DNA from: Acidimicrobiaceae bacterium
GTDB lineage: Bacteria; Actinomycetota; Acidimicrobiia; Acidimicrobiales; RAAP-2
Assembly: GCA_003168075.1 (NCBI GenBank)
Contig: PMTL01000227.1
Coordinates: 223-42,807 of the forward strand
Length of the DNA: 42,585 nt
Direction: 5' to 3'
Shown: positions 28,285-37,475 of the stretch, piece by piece
How the letters are laid out: each line of letters begins with the position of its first letter
Position numbering within the stretch: the first letter of the stretch is position 1
The notes under the pieces: model-generated
What the model was told of the DNA's origin: nothing
The model's input: the letters and a program-made list of their open reading frames with translations, nothing else
Database searches by the model: none
Made by a program: the position numbers and the translations under genes

Positions 28285-28679
28285 CGAGTGTGGGCGCCCT
28301 TCGTCTCGGGTCGTTTCGGCTGTGGGCCGTCGCGCTCGTGGCCGTCGTGGTCATCGCCGTCGTGGCGGCTCCCGTGGCGTCTTCAGCCGCCCAGCGCGTG
28401 ACGCACCTGGAGTCACTGGTGAAGTGCCCCTCGTGTGACGATCTCTCGGTCGCTCAGAGCACGTCGTCCTCGGCGCTGGCCGTGCGCCACGAAATCGCGA
28501 CAATGGTCGCGCGCGGCGACAGCGACACGCAGATTCTTACGACGATCGAAGACTCCTACGGGCCGACAATCCTGTTGAGTCCCTCCACCTCCGGAATCGG
28601 CACCCTGCTCTGGCTCCTGCCCGCGGCGGTGTTCGCCGGCCTTATCGCGACGGGCGTTGTGCTGCGGAGACGCCGGTGA
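28281..28679 (+). CDS. ccmH: CcmH/CycL apocytochrome c thiol-reductase
   Basis: LESLVKCPSCDDLSVAQSTSSSALAVRHEIATMVARGDSD, C-terminal TM helix. Confidence 0.9.
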   Translation: MTSVGALRLGSFRLWAVALVAVVVIAVVAAPVASSAAQRVTHLESLVKCPSCDDLSVAQSTSSSALAVRHEIATMVARGDSDTQILTTIEDSYGPTILLSPSTSGIGTLLWLLPAAVFAGLIATGVVLRRRR

Positions 28680-29419
28680 AGAGCGAGCGCCAACTTCTCG
28701 ATGAGATTCGCTTACGCGAAGCTTCTCTCGACGACGCTGGCCGTGAACGCGACGCCGGTGAGTTGGCCGACGCTGACTACTCAGCGATCGTTGAGCGCGA
28801 GAAAAGTGCCCTCGCACAGGCGCGCCATGACCTTGAGACGCTCGCGGTGCCCGTCGGGGACGTCGCCACCCCGGTTCGCACAGGATCAGCCGTTCGCCAC
28901 CGTCCTCGCCGCCGTCTCCTCATTGCGCTGGTGTGCTTCGCCCTCGCGGCGGGCGTATTGGTGTGGGCGAACCTTGGTCTTCGCCAAGCCGGTACGTCGG
29001 CGACGGGCGGACTGAACTTGACGCAATCACAAAAGATGCGACAACTCCTCATTGAAGGTGAAGACGACGTGGCCAACGGTGACGGCGTCGCTGCGCTTTC
29101 GGCGTTTCAGCAGGTCCTCGCAATTTCGCCGACCAACGTCGATGCACTCACCGAGACTGGTTGGCTCGACTTCTCGGCGGGGAGTTCGAGCGCCAACGCC
29201 GTGGTCGTGGCACACGGGGTGAGCCTCCTTCGCCAAGCGGTGCTGCTGGCACCCGACCAAGCGGCCCCACGTCTCTACTACGCCCTCGTTGCCTACGAGA
29301 CGCCCGGGAATCGGGCTCTGGCGACGGCGCAGTTCCGGGTCTTCGTGAAGCTGCACCCCTCCACGACGCAACTGGCTCTCGCCGCCAAGATCCTGCGCGC
29401 ACTCAAGATCAACTCCTAG
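28676..29419 (+). CDS. ccmI: CcmI/NrfG-like TPR protein
   Basis: N-terminal coiled-coil and TM, then TPR-like GVAALSAFQQVLAISPTNVDALTETGWLDF; overlaps ccmH. Confidence 0.82.
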   Translation: MKSERQLLDEIRLREASLDDAGRERDAGELADADYSAIVEREKSALAQARHDLETLAVPVGDVATPVRTGSAVRHRPRRRLLIALVCFALAAGVLVWANLGLRQAGTSATGGLNLTQSQKMRQLLIEGEDDVANGDGVAALSAFQQVLAISPTNVDALTETGWLDFSAGSSSANAVVVAHGVSLLRQAVLLAPDQAAPRLYYALVAYETPGNRALATAQFRVFVKLHPSTTQLALAAKILRALKINS

Positions 29420-30579
29420 AGCGGCACGACCCCAGAGATCAGCGCCCCGAGCACTGCGGCACCGAGCAGCATCGTTGTCGACCCTCGGCGAAGTCCGAGG
29501 AGCCAGGTCAGTGCCGCCGCGAGGACCGCGCCCTGCCAGAGGTGCGTGATGAACATGGCCAGGGCAATCGCTGAGGCGCCGATGGCGCCGATCACACTCG
29601 GACCCGCACCGGCGAGGAACGCGAGGACTGTGGTGTTCAGGCGCAGTCGATCGAAATGGCGTGCGCCCACGATGATGAAAGCGAACGACGGAGCGAAGGC
29701 CACCACCGTGGCGATTCCGGCGCCACCGAGTCCGTGGGCGGCGTAGCCGACGGCCGAGACGGTGAGCACCACTGGGCCCGGGGTGATTTGACCCAGCGCC
29801 ACGGCGTTTAAGAACTGCGCGCCACTCATCCAGTGAAAGGTACTCACCACGTCGTGTTGCATTAAAGGGATGATGACGAAGCCGCCCCCGTAGGAGAGCG
29901 CACCGACTTTGAACGCAACCCAGGCCAGTGCTCCCAGTCCGCCGAGGGCGACGGTGTGCACCGTGGCGAGGCCCGCGGCCAGGGCGTGGCGGGGTCCTTC
30001 GTGGCGCGCGAGGATCTCGGCCACGCCGCACCCCACCAGTGCGAGCACCACCAACGCCGGCGCGAAGAGAGCGCTGCCCACGCCGAGGGCCGCGTACGCA
30101 CTCCAGCGAAGCCGCGTGGAGCGACCCGACGTGTTGCGCCAGCTCGGTTGGGCCAACTGCCACGCCGTGCGCAACGCGATCACTGGTACCACCGCCCCCG
30201 CACCCAGCGCGGCGCCGAGAATCACCCGGGACGGGTGGTGGGCGAAGAAGAGCACCGAGAGGCCAATGATCAGGACGAGCCCAGGCAAGATGAACGAGAT
30301 GCCTCCCACCAGTGCGCCGCGCACGCCGCGCAATCGCCAGGCGCTGTAGATCATCAGTTGGGTTGACGCCGGACCCGGGAGGAGATTTGCCGCCGCGACG
30401 GCGTGTTCGAACTCTTCGGAACTTAACCAGTGGTGACGTTCGACGCTGAGGTGTCGCAACAGGGCGATGTGCGCGGGAGGTCCTCCGACGCCGATGACGC
30501 CGATGCGCCCCCACTCGCGTGCGATGACGCGCAAGGGGACTTTCGCGATCGGCGCGTGTGCGCCGGTCGCTTCGGACAC
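29416..30579 (-). CDS. chrA: Chromate transporter (CHR family, two-domain)
   Basis: FGxGG-type GVIGVGGPPAHIALLRHLSV, AAANLLPGPASTQLMIYSAWRLRG, and second copy KVGALSYGGGFVIIPLMQHDVV...LGQITPGPVVLTVSAVGY. Confidence 0.9.
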   Translation of the reverse strand: MSEATGAHAPIAKVPLRVIAREWGRIGVIGVGGPPAHIALLRHLSVERHHWLSSEEFEHAVAAANLLPGPASTQLMIYSAWRLRGVRGALVGGISFILPGLVLIIGLSVLFFAHHPSRVILGAALGAGAVVPVIALRTAWQLAQPSWRNTSGRSTRLRWSAYAALGVGSALFAPALVVLALVGCGVAEILARHEGPRHALAAGLATVHTVALGGLGALAWVAFKVGALSYGGGFVIIPLMQHDVVSTFHWMSGAQFLNAVALGQITPGPVVLTVSAVGYAAHGLGGAGIATVVAFAPSFAFIIVGARHFDRLRLNTTVLAFLAGAGPSVIGAIGASAIALAMFITHLWQGAVLAAALTWLLGLRRGSTTMLLGAAVLGALISGVVPL

Positions 30580-30580
30580 G

Positions 30581-31291
30581 TCAGGCCGTGACTCGGCAGG
30601 TGTCGTCGCCGCGCGCTCGCGAGGTCATTGTCACCTTGGTGGATTTGGCTCCGAGACCTTCGAGCATGCCCGAGATCAGGCCGCGGTCGACGGCGCACAG
30701 GACGGGATGGTGCTGCGCGGCGGTGCCGAAGGGGCAGTTGTCGGCGACCACTGACTGCGACGTCGCATTCACTTCGACGCGCGCGGCGAATCCGTGAGCG
30801 GTGAGCAAACCAGCGATGGACGACATGGCGGACTTGACGCTGACTTCGGAGTCACCGGAATTCGCCGTGGTACCCAGTCCGCGTCCGTATTCCATGCCGA
30901 CGTCGTGGGCGAGGGCTTCGGCGGCCTTGGGTCCGAGGCGCTCGAGCGCCATTTCCAGCAGGGCCACGAGCAGGGCGTCGCGCCGTATCGAACCCTCCAT
31001 GGCGACGTTGTTGTCGACAACGCGGTATCCCTTGGCCGGACGCCCGACGGTGGTCTTGTGCACATTGTCGTAGGTGACGTAGCCACCCTCGGTGAGACGT
31101 TCCACGTGGTGGCGCACGACGTTGGCGTGCACGTCGCAGTGCCGGGCCAGTTCGGTGGCGGTCGCTCCCGGATTCTCGCGTAGGTAGAGGTAGATCTTGC
31201 GTCGAGTGTTATCACCGAAGGAGTGCGCAAGGCTCGTGATCGTCGCCGTGAAGAGGGCCGGGTCGAGCTCAGTCTCGGGACGCGATGACAT
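30581..31291 (-). CDS. SufR-like HTH regulator with C-terminal Cys cluster
   Basis: HTH LRENPGATATELARHCDVHANVVRHHVERLTEGGYV; C-terminal DNCPFGTAAQHHPVLCAVDRGLISGML...DDTCRV resembles SufR Fe-S ligands. Confidence 0.82.
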   Translation of the reverse strand: MSSRPETELDPALFTATITSLAHSFGDNTRRKIYLYLRENPGATATELARHCDVHANVVRHHVERLTEGGYVTYDNVHKTTVGRPAKGYRVVDNNVAMEGSIRRDALLVALLEMALERLGPKAAEALAHDVGMEYGRGLGTTANSGDSEVSVKSAMSSIAGLLTAHGFAARVEVNATSQSVVADNCPFGTAAQHHPVLCAVDRGLISGMLEGLGAKSTKVTMTSRARGDDTCRVTA

Positions 31292-31382
31292 ACGCCAAAG
31301 TGTAGGCGTTGTGCGGCCTTTCGTGAGCGCAAGCGCCTGGTGGCGCCGGTAGCCTCGTATCCACCACCACAAAGGATGAGCC

Positions 31383-32495
31383 GTGACCTTCGACGCCGAA
31401 CAGTACCCCGCCCTCGCGGCCATCATCGAGCCCCAGGTCCTACGCCCTCTGGGCGAGCTGGGTTTCCTCGATGAGGTCGTTGAGACTTCGTCGGGCCGCG
31501 AGATCACGCTCGTCTTGCCGGCGTCGAACTGGCCCCAGCGTGAGTACCTCGAAACGAAGATTCGTGAGACGCTCGAGGGCGCGACGCTCAACGTGCGGAC
31601 CATGAACGAAGAAGAATTGCTGCACCTGCGCAACTACCTGCGAGGTTCGATGACGGGCACCTCGACGCCGGGTCAACACGGTCACGGCAGCGACCAGCCC
31701 AAGTTCCTCGACCGACTCTCCAAGACCCGCGTGCTCGGGATCTCTTCGGGCAAGGGCGGTGTGGGCAAGTCCTCGGTTACCGTCAACCTCGCGATATCGC
31801 TGGCGAAGCAGGGCCACCAAGTGGGCGTCCTCGACGCCGACGTCTACGGCTTTTCCTTGCCCAAGATGCTCGGTGCCGTTGCCGACCCGATTGTGCTTGG
31901 CGACACGGTCTTGCCGACGCTGGCTCACGGGGTGCGCTGCGTGTCGATGGGGTACTTCGTGCCCGACGAACAGCCGGTCATTTGGCGCGGGCCGATGTTA
32001 CACAAGGCCATCGAGCAACTCGTCACCGAGGCCTGGTGGGACGAACCCGACTTCTTGATCATCGACATGCCGCCCGGTACTGGTGACGTGGCGTTGACGT
32101 TGTCAGAGATCTTGCCGCGTATCGAGATGTACGTGGTCACCACGCCCCAAGCCGCCGCACAACGCGTCGCTCAACGCTCGGCCTACGCGGCGCGAAAGCT
32201 CAAGCTCTCGGTGCGCGGCGTCATTGAGAACATGAGCTGGTTCCGCGGAGACGACGGAGTGCGCTATGAGATATTCGGAAGCGGGGGTGGTGAGACTCTG
32301 GCGCACGACCTCGGTGTCGCGCTGCTGGGCCAGATCCCCCTCGAGACGCCTCTACGCGAGGGAGGCGACTTCGGCGTGCCGCTCGTCGTGAGCGACCCCG
32401 AGAGCGAGGCGTCGCGAGCTTTCGCCGATATCGCCACGAAGGTGGCCGCCCAGGGACCAGCGCGGGTGTATCGCCAGGAACTGCGCATCGTCTAA
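31383..32495 (+). CDS. Mrp/NBP35-type iron-sulfur carrier ATPase
   Basis: ISSGKGGVGKSSVTVNLA deviant Walker A, LDADVYGFSLPKMLG, DMPPGTGDVALTLS, GVIENMSWF; N-terminal MIP18-like domain. Confidence 0.94.
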   Translation: MTFDAEQYPALAAIIEPQVLRPLGELGFLDEVVETSSGREITLVLPASNWPQREYLETKIRETLEGATLNVRTMNEEELLHLRNYLRGSMTGTSTPGQHGHGSDQPKFLDRLSKTRVLGISSGKGGVGKSSVTVNLAISLAKQGHQVGVLDADVYGFSLPKMLGAVADPIVLGDTVLPTLAHGVRCVSMGYFVPDEQPVIWRGPMLHKAIEQLVTEAWWDEPDFLIIDMPPGTGDVALTLSEILPRIEMYVVTTPQAAAQRVAQRSAYAARKLKLSVRGVIENMSWFRGDDGVRYEIFGSGGGETLAHDLGVALLGQIPLETPLREGGDFGVPLVVSDPESEASRAFADIATKVAAQGPARVYRQELRIV

Positions 32496-32502
32496 TGAAT
32501 GT

Positions 32503-33657
32503 TTAACGGTCGATCCCGTTGGGAAGCTGGTCGATGGGCCACTCGAGCAGGGTGACCGCGCTGCGACACGCGAAGCGGTCCGTCATGCCGGCCACGTAAC
32601 TCACCGCGGCGGCCAGGGCCACCGGCGAACCGACGGCGTCGCGAAGAAACTCGTCGTCCTCGGGCAACAGGTCGGGGTGCGCGGCGAAGTGCTCGACGAG
32701 CGCACGTAACATCCCCACCACGCGAGCGGCTTGCAGCCGAGAAGCGTCGCGCATATAGATCGATTCGTAGTTGAATGCGCGAAATGCGCCCAGCGCCTCG
32801 GCGTGACGCGAGTCCATGCCAATGAGGCCGGTTTCGCGAGTCGTAGCGATGACTGCGTTGATGAACGCTCCGAGCTGTTGGCGCCGCGACGTACCGCAGC
32901 GGTCGCTCACGAGACCCGGTAGGTCGTCGACGCGCACCAGTCCCGCTGAGGCGGCGTCCTCGAAGTCGTGACAGACGTAAGCGATGCGGTCGGCCCAGCT
33001 CACGACTTCGCCCTCGGGGCTTAATGGGGCCGGACGCGACCACGAGTGATTGCGAATACCATCGAGGGTCTCGAGACAGAGGTTGAGTGGACGTAGCGAC
33101 ACGTCGGCGCCCCAAGTGGCGTGGTCGAAGCCTCCCTCGACGAAGGGGTCGAGAGCCTCTTCACTGGCGTGGCCGCCGGGACCGTGACCGCAGTCGTGTC
33201 CCAGAGCGATCGCGTCGGTCAACGCCACGTTGAGTCCGAGAGTGCGCGCGATACTGGTGGCCACCTGGGCCACCTCGAGGGCGTGGGTCAGTCGGGTACG
33301 CATGTGGTCGTCGGGAAAGACGAAGACCTGGGTCTTGCCACTGAGCCGGCGAAAGGACGTCGAGTGCAAGATCCGGTCGCGGTCGCGCTCAAAGCAAGTG
33401 CGAAACGTGTCGGGTTCTTCGTCGCGTGCTCGGCGACCGGCCCCGTGGGCGCGCGTAGCGCCACCGGCCAGCAATTCGTCACTTTGCCCCTCGCGCGCGT
33501 CGCGGTTCGACGCGGCGACGACGCGCGGATCGCCGGGATCGAGCGCTGCCACGGAGTTGCGGTGTGCCCGCACGACCTCATCATGGGCGAAACCCTCCAT
33601 GGTGGCGGCCCACTGGGCGCTGCGCGAGGTGGGGGTGTCATCAGTCACGACCTTCAT
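32503..33657 (-). CDS. dgt: dGTPase-like HD-domain deoxynucleotide triphosphohydrolase
   Basis: FRRLSGKTQVF, RLTHALEVAQVA, ALGHDCGHGPGGHASEEAL, EGEVVSWADRIAYVCHDFEDA. Confidence 0.9.
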   Translation of the reverse strand: MKVVTDDTPTSRSAQWAATMEGFAHDEVVRAHRNSVAALDPGDPRVVAASNRDAREGQSDELLAGGATRAHGAGRRARDEEPDTFRTCFERDRDRILHSTSFRRLSGKTQVFVFPDDHMRTRLTHALEVAQVATSIARTLGLNVALTDAIALGHDCGHGPGGHASEEALDPFVEGGFDHATWGADVSLRPLNLCLETLDGIRNHSWSRPAPLSPEGEVVSWADRIAYVCHDFEDAASAGLVRVDDLPGLVSDRCGTSRRQQLGAFINAVIATTRETGLIGMDSRHAEALGAFRAFNYESIYMRDASRLQAARVVGMLRALVEHFAAHPDLLPEDDEFLRDAVGSPVALAAAVSYVAGMTDRFACRSAVTLLEWPIDQLPNGIDR

Positions 33658-33708
33658 CTTGCCTCAACGCCGTAACATGGGGTGGTCGTTACCGACGGAG
33701 GAGTCGTC

Positions 33709-33939
33709 ATGGAAATTCGTATTGGCATAGTGCAATCAATGAAGGAGCTCGACATCGAACTCCCGGAGGGCACGGACCGTGACGCCCTAGCCAAGGAAGT
33801 GGAGGCCGCCTTGGAGGGCGACCGCCTCCTGTGGCTAACTGATCGCAAGGGCCGTCGCGTCGGCGTTCCGGCGGCGCGCATCGCCTACGTCGAATTCACC
33901 ACTACCAGTGAGCGCATCGTAGGCTTCGGCGCGGCCTGA
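33709..33939 (+). CDS. DUF3107 family protein
   Basis: MEIRIGIVQSMKELDIELPEGTDRDALAKEVEAAL...RVGVPAARIAYVEFTTTSERIVGFGAA; 76 aa actinobacterial family. Confidence 0.85.
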   Translation: MEIRIGIVQSMKELDIELPEGTDRDALAKEVEAALEGDRLLWLTDRKGRRVGVPAARIAYVEFTTTSERIVGFGAA

Positions 33940-33942
33940 GCC

Positions 33943-34821
33943 GTGATCGACTATCACCTGCACCTCTGGAGCCACGAGGAGTCGTCGGTTGGGTACCGGC
34001 TCGACCAGGTGGCCCAGTACTGCGAGGAAGCCCAGCGCAATGGCGTCAATGAACTGGCACTGACCGAGCACCTTTACCGCTTCGTCGAACTTCGCGCGAC
34101 GGTCGGCGACTTCTGGACGCGCTGGAACCACGAGCCAACGGCGCCGCTCATGGCCGACTACTTCGACTTTCACGCGCGCAACTCACTCGAGGACTACGTC
34201 ACCTTCGCCCAGTTGGCCAAGTCCGAGGGACTGCCGGTCAAGGTGGGCATGGAGGTCGACTACTACCGCGACCAGATGGACGACGTCGCCGCTCTGGTCG
34301 ACCAGTACCCCTTTGACGTACTCATTGGTTCAGTGCACTGGCTCAACTCCTGGCAGTTTGACGACATCGACAACGCGGTGCAGATGAACGGGTGGCGCAC
34401 TCGCGATGTCGACCAGACCTGGGCTGAGTACACCGTCGCCCTCGAGGAGTTGACGGCGACCCGTACCGTCGACGTCCTCGCGCACCCCGACGTCATCAAG
34501 GTCGCCGGGTTCTTCGCTGCACACCCCGAACCGCTGTGGGACGCCATGGCCGAGGCCGCCGCGGCGGTGGACGTCTCGGTGGAGTGTTCGTCGTCGGGTT
34601 GGTTCAAACCCGCCGCCGAGCAGTACCCGGCCGGTGGCTTCCTCGACCGGCTGGTCGAACGAGGGGTGACCTTCACGACGGCGTCGGACGCGCACCGACT
34701 CGAGCGTGTGGGTTCTCGCGCCGGGGATCTAGCGACGCTGCTCGAAGCGCGTGGCGTGCACCAGCTCGCCTCCTACGACGAACGCCGTCGCACCATGGTG
34801 GCCCTGCGGAGCCCCGCGTGA
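33943..34821 (+). CDS. PHP-domain phosphatase (histidinol-phosphatase-like)
   Basis: MIDYHLHLWSHEES, LTEHLYRF, VGMEVDYYRDQMDDVAAL, IGSVHWLNSWQFDD, VLAHPDVIKV, TTASDAHR metal-binding motifs. Confidence 0.88.
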   Translation: MIDYHLHLWSHEESSVGYRLDQVAQYCEEAQRNGVNELALTEHLYRFVELRATVGDFWTRWNHEPTAPLMADYFDFHARNSLEDYVTFAQLAKSEGLPVKVGMEVDYYRDQMDDVAALVDQYPFDVLIGSVHWLNSWQFDDIDNAVQMNGWRTRDVDQTWAEYTVALEELTATRTVDVLAHPDVIKVAGFFAAHPEPLWDAMAEAAAAVDVSVECSSSGWFKPAAEQYPAGGFLDRLVERGVTFTTASDAHRLERVGSRAGDLATLLEARGVHQLASYDERRRTMVALRSPA

Positions 34822-36299
34822 CCACGCTCGCCGAGCTCTCCGACGACTTCACGTCGCTGTCGGAGGCCGCCATCGACCATCTGGTACGTCTCACCGCGTC
34901 GTGGTCGCTCCTGGCGGACTTGTCGTTCTCGGACATGGTGCTCGTCGCTCCCGATGAGAACTCTGGGGGCCACGAAGAGTTCGTCGTTCTCGGACAGGTG
35001 CGCCCGAACAATCGTTCGACGCTGATCGTCGACGACTTAATTGGATCGGTCCAGCCCTCGAGCCAGTGGCCGCTCGTCAAGTTGGCCTTCGAAGGCGGTA
35101 AGCGGTGCGTGGGCGAAGTGAGCATTCCCGCCCGCGACGGTGCGGTGCCGGTGTGGTGTATCCCGGTGCGATTTGACGGACGAGTGATTGCCGTGTTGGT
35201 GCGCCTGCAGGGGCCACTGCGAGGTCCGGCGTCACTCTATGAGCAGGCCTACCTCTCGATCTTTGAACGGCTGTGCTCGATGGTGTCGGACGCTACTTTT
35301 CCCTACCGCGAAGACACCGTCGCCGGGCCGGGCATGCCGCGCGTGGGTGACGGCATCATCTTGACCAATGGACTCGGCCAGGTCGAGTTCGCCACGCCCA
35401 ACGCGACCAACGCGCTGCACCGCCTGAGCGTCTACGCCGCGACCGAGGGCAAGACCCTCACCGAGATGGGACTTCGCCTGCGCGTCGTGGAGCGCTCTCT
35501 GGAGTACGGGATTCCCGCGATGGAAGAAGTCGACCGATCGCACGACGTGTCTATCTTGTTCCACTGCGTGCCACTTTTCGACCACGGAGCGGTGACGGGC
35601 GTGGTGGTATTACTGCGCGACGTTTCGGACCTTCGCCAATTGAACCGCGTGGTGTTGAACAAGGAGGCCGCTGTTCGCGAGGTGCACCACCGCGTGAAGA
35701 ACAACCTGCAGACCATCTCGTCACTACTGCGTCTGCAGGCGCGCCGCAGCGACGAACACGACACGGTCGTGGCGCTACAGGAGGCAGAACGCCGCGTGCG
35801 TTCGATCGCCGTCGTGCACGAAGTCCTCTCCCGTGAGCCCGGCGAAGAAGTGGTGTTCGACGAGATCGTGCGGTCCGTGGTGTTGCTCGTCGAAGACACC
35901 GTCTTGGCCCTGCACCCGGTCGAGATCGTGGTGAACGGCGACCTCGGGACGTTGCCGACCGACCTCGCCACGCCGCTCGCCCTAGCGCTGACCGAACTGC
36001 TGACCAACGCCGTGGAACACGCCTTCGTCGACTTCGGCGGACCCGACAACGAGCACGTCGGTGTGGTGACACTGGACTTGAGTCTCGAAGGGGAGTGCGC
36101 GGTCGCCGAGATCCGCGACAACGGCCGGGGTCTCGAGGATGACTTCAATCTCGACGTCGCGACGAGTTTGGGACTCTCCATCGTGCGCGATCTCGTGCGC
36201 TCGCAATTGAACGGGTCAATCGAGATGACGAGCGTACCCTACTCCGACGGCGGCGGGACGCTCATCCGAGTGGTCGTTCCGACCGAGTTGGCGAGTTAG
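34818..36299 (+). CDS. pdtaS: PdtaS-type sensor histidine kinase (HisKA_2)
   Basis: KEAAVREVHHRVKNNLQTISSLLRLQARR (HisKA_2 HxxxKNN), ALTELLTNAVEHAF, EIRDNGRGLEDDF; GAF/PAS-like N-terminus; GTG overlaps PHP gene stop. Confidence 0.9.
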   Translation: MTTLAELSDDFTSLSEAAIDHLVRLTASWSLLADLSFSDMVLVAPDENSGGHEEFVVLGQVRPNNRSTLIVDDLIGSVQPSSQWPLVKLAFEGGKRCVGEVSIPARDGAVPVWCIPVRFDGRVIAVLVRLQGPLRGPASLYEQAYLSIFERLCSMVSDATFPYREDTVAGPGMPRVGDGIILTNGLGQVEFATPNATNALHRLSVYAATEGKTLTEMGLRLRVVERSLEYGIPAMEEVDRSHDVSILFHCVPLFDHGAVTGVVVLLRDVSDLRQLNRVVLNKEAAVREVHHRVKNNLQTISSLLRLQARRSDEHDTVVALQEAERRVRSIAVVHEVLSREPGEEVVFDEIVRSVVLLVEDTVLALHPVEIVVNGDLGTLPTDLATPLALALTELLTNAVEHAFVDFGGPDNEHVGVVTLDLSLEGECAVAEIRDNGRGLEDDFNLDVATSLGLSIVRDLVRSQLNGSIEMTSVPYSDGGGTLIRVVVPTELAS

Positions 36300-36309
36300 A
36301 GAAAAAGTA

Positions 36310-36606
36310 CTAGTTCTGTTGCATGCGACGGCGCGCGGCGAGCCACTGCTTGCGCAGCTTGCGACGCTCGTCCTCGGTGGTGCCGCCCCACACGCCGGAC
36401 TCCTGGTTGGTCGCCAGGGCGAATTCCAGGCAATGCTTCTGGGCGTCACAATTGATACAGACGCGCTTGGCCGATTCGATCTGGTCCGTCGCCATGCCGG
36501 TGGTGCCCACGGGGAAGAACAACTCGGGCTCGGTGTCGCGACACGCGGCGTTGGCACGCCAGTCGGCGTCATCCCAGGCGTGAGTGCGGTTCCAGATCAA
36601 CGACAT
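36310..36606 (-). CDS. WhiB-family Fe-S transcription factor
   Basis: NAACRDTEPELFFP...AKRVCINCDAQKHCLEFALATNQESGVWGGTTEDERRKLRKQ; four Cys and G[VI]WGG. Confidence 0.95.
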   Translation of the reverse strand: MSLIWNRTHAWDDADWRANAACRDTEPELFFPVGTTGMATDQIESAKRVCINCDAQKHCLEFALATNQESGVWGGTTEDERRKLRKQWLAARRRMQQN

Positions 36607-36758
36607 GACAAAATCCTTTTAAATTAACGAATTATCTCGATTTTTGACCTCGAGAGCCGTTACGGGCGGGAAGGCAATTTTACTCAGGCGCACTCCCAAA
36701 TTCAAGGTGTTTTTGGTATTTCGGGTCCAAACCTGTCACGAATGCCACAATTCTTATC

Positions 36759-37454
36759 GTGACTTCAATCTTTGCGCACCGTGGCCACCACGTCGACGCT
36801 CCCGAGAACTCCGTCGCCGCGGTGCGCGGCGCACGTGACATCGGAGCGGACGGCGTCGAGATCGACGTCTGGTTGACGGCGGACAAATGCCTGGTCGTGA
36901 ACCATGACCGGACCCTGGGCGGGCGGGCACTGTCCTCTTTGACGTACGCCGCGATCTGCGAGGTGGCTCCGCTAGCGCGCCTCGACGAAGTGCTCGACGC
37001 GGCCGGAGAGATGAGGATCAACATCGAAATTAAATCGACTCGTTCGGTTCCGTATAATCGCTCGGTCGCTCGGGCCGTGGGCGAGTTCCTCGACGCTTCG
37101 CCGGCGTCTTCTCAGTGCCTGGTGTCGAGTTTCTCGCTGCGCATCTGCGAAGAGGTTCGACGGACCTCACTCGCGCGGCGAGTGGGTTGGCTCGTCGCGC
37201 GTCAGTCCGCGGACGTCGTCCTCGACCAAGTGCTGCGCAGCGACCTCACGTCGGCCCATCTTCCCTTTTCTCGCGTCAGTGAGCACGTTGCCAATCGGTC
37301 TCGACAGCTGGGTGTCGAATTGCACGTGTGGACGCCGAATGTACGCCGTGACATTGACCGGATGCTCGACCTCGACGTCGGCGCCCTGATCACCGACGAC
37401 GTGCTGGTGGCCCAAGAACTGCGAGCGGGCCACCAGCGTGCTACCGGCAAGTAA
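36759..37454 (+). CDS. Glycerophosphodiester phosphodiesterase
   Basis: IFAHRGHHVDAPENSVAAVRGARDIGADGVEIDVWLTADKCLVVNHDRTL; VHVWTPN-like LHVWTPNVRRDIDRMLDLDVGALITDD. Confidence 0.93.
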   Translation: MTSIFAHRGHHVDAPENSVAAVRGARDIGADGVEIDVWLTADKCLVVNHDRTLGGRALSSLTYAAICEVAPLARLDEVLDAAGEMRINIEIKSTRSVPYNRSVARAVGEFLDASPASSQCLVSSFSLRICEEVRRTSLARRVGWLVARQSADVVLDQVLRSDLTSAHLPFSRVSEHVANRSRQLGVELHVWTPNVRRDIDRMLDLDVGALITDDVLVAQELRAGHQRATGK

Positions 37455-37475
37455 CCATGGCGTAGATTGGTGGGC

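Noticed and set aside
29027-30514. 495-aa minus-strand ORF overlapping chrA and ccmI
   Set aside because: Arg-rich, no recognisable domain, out of frame with the clear ChrA coding sequence on the same strand.
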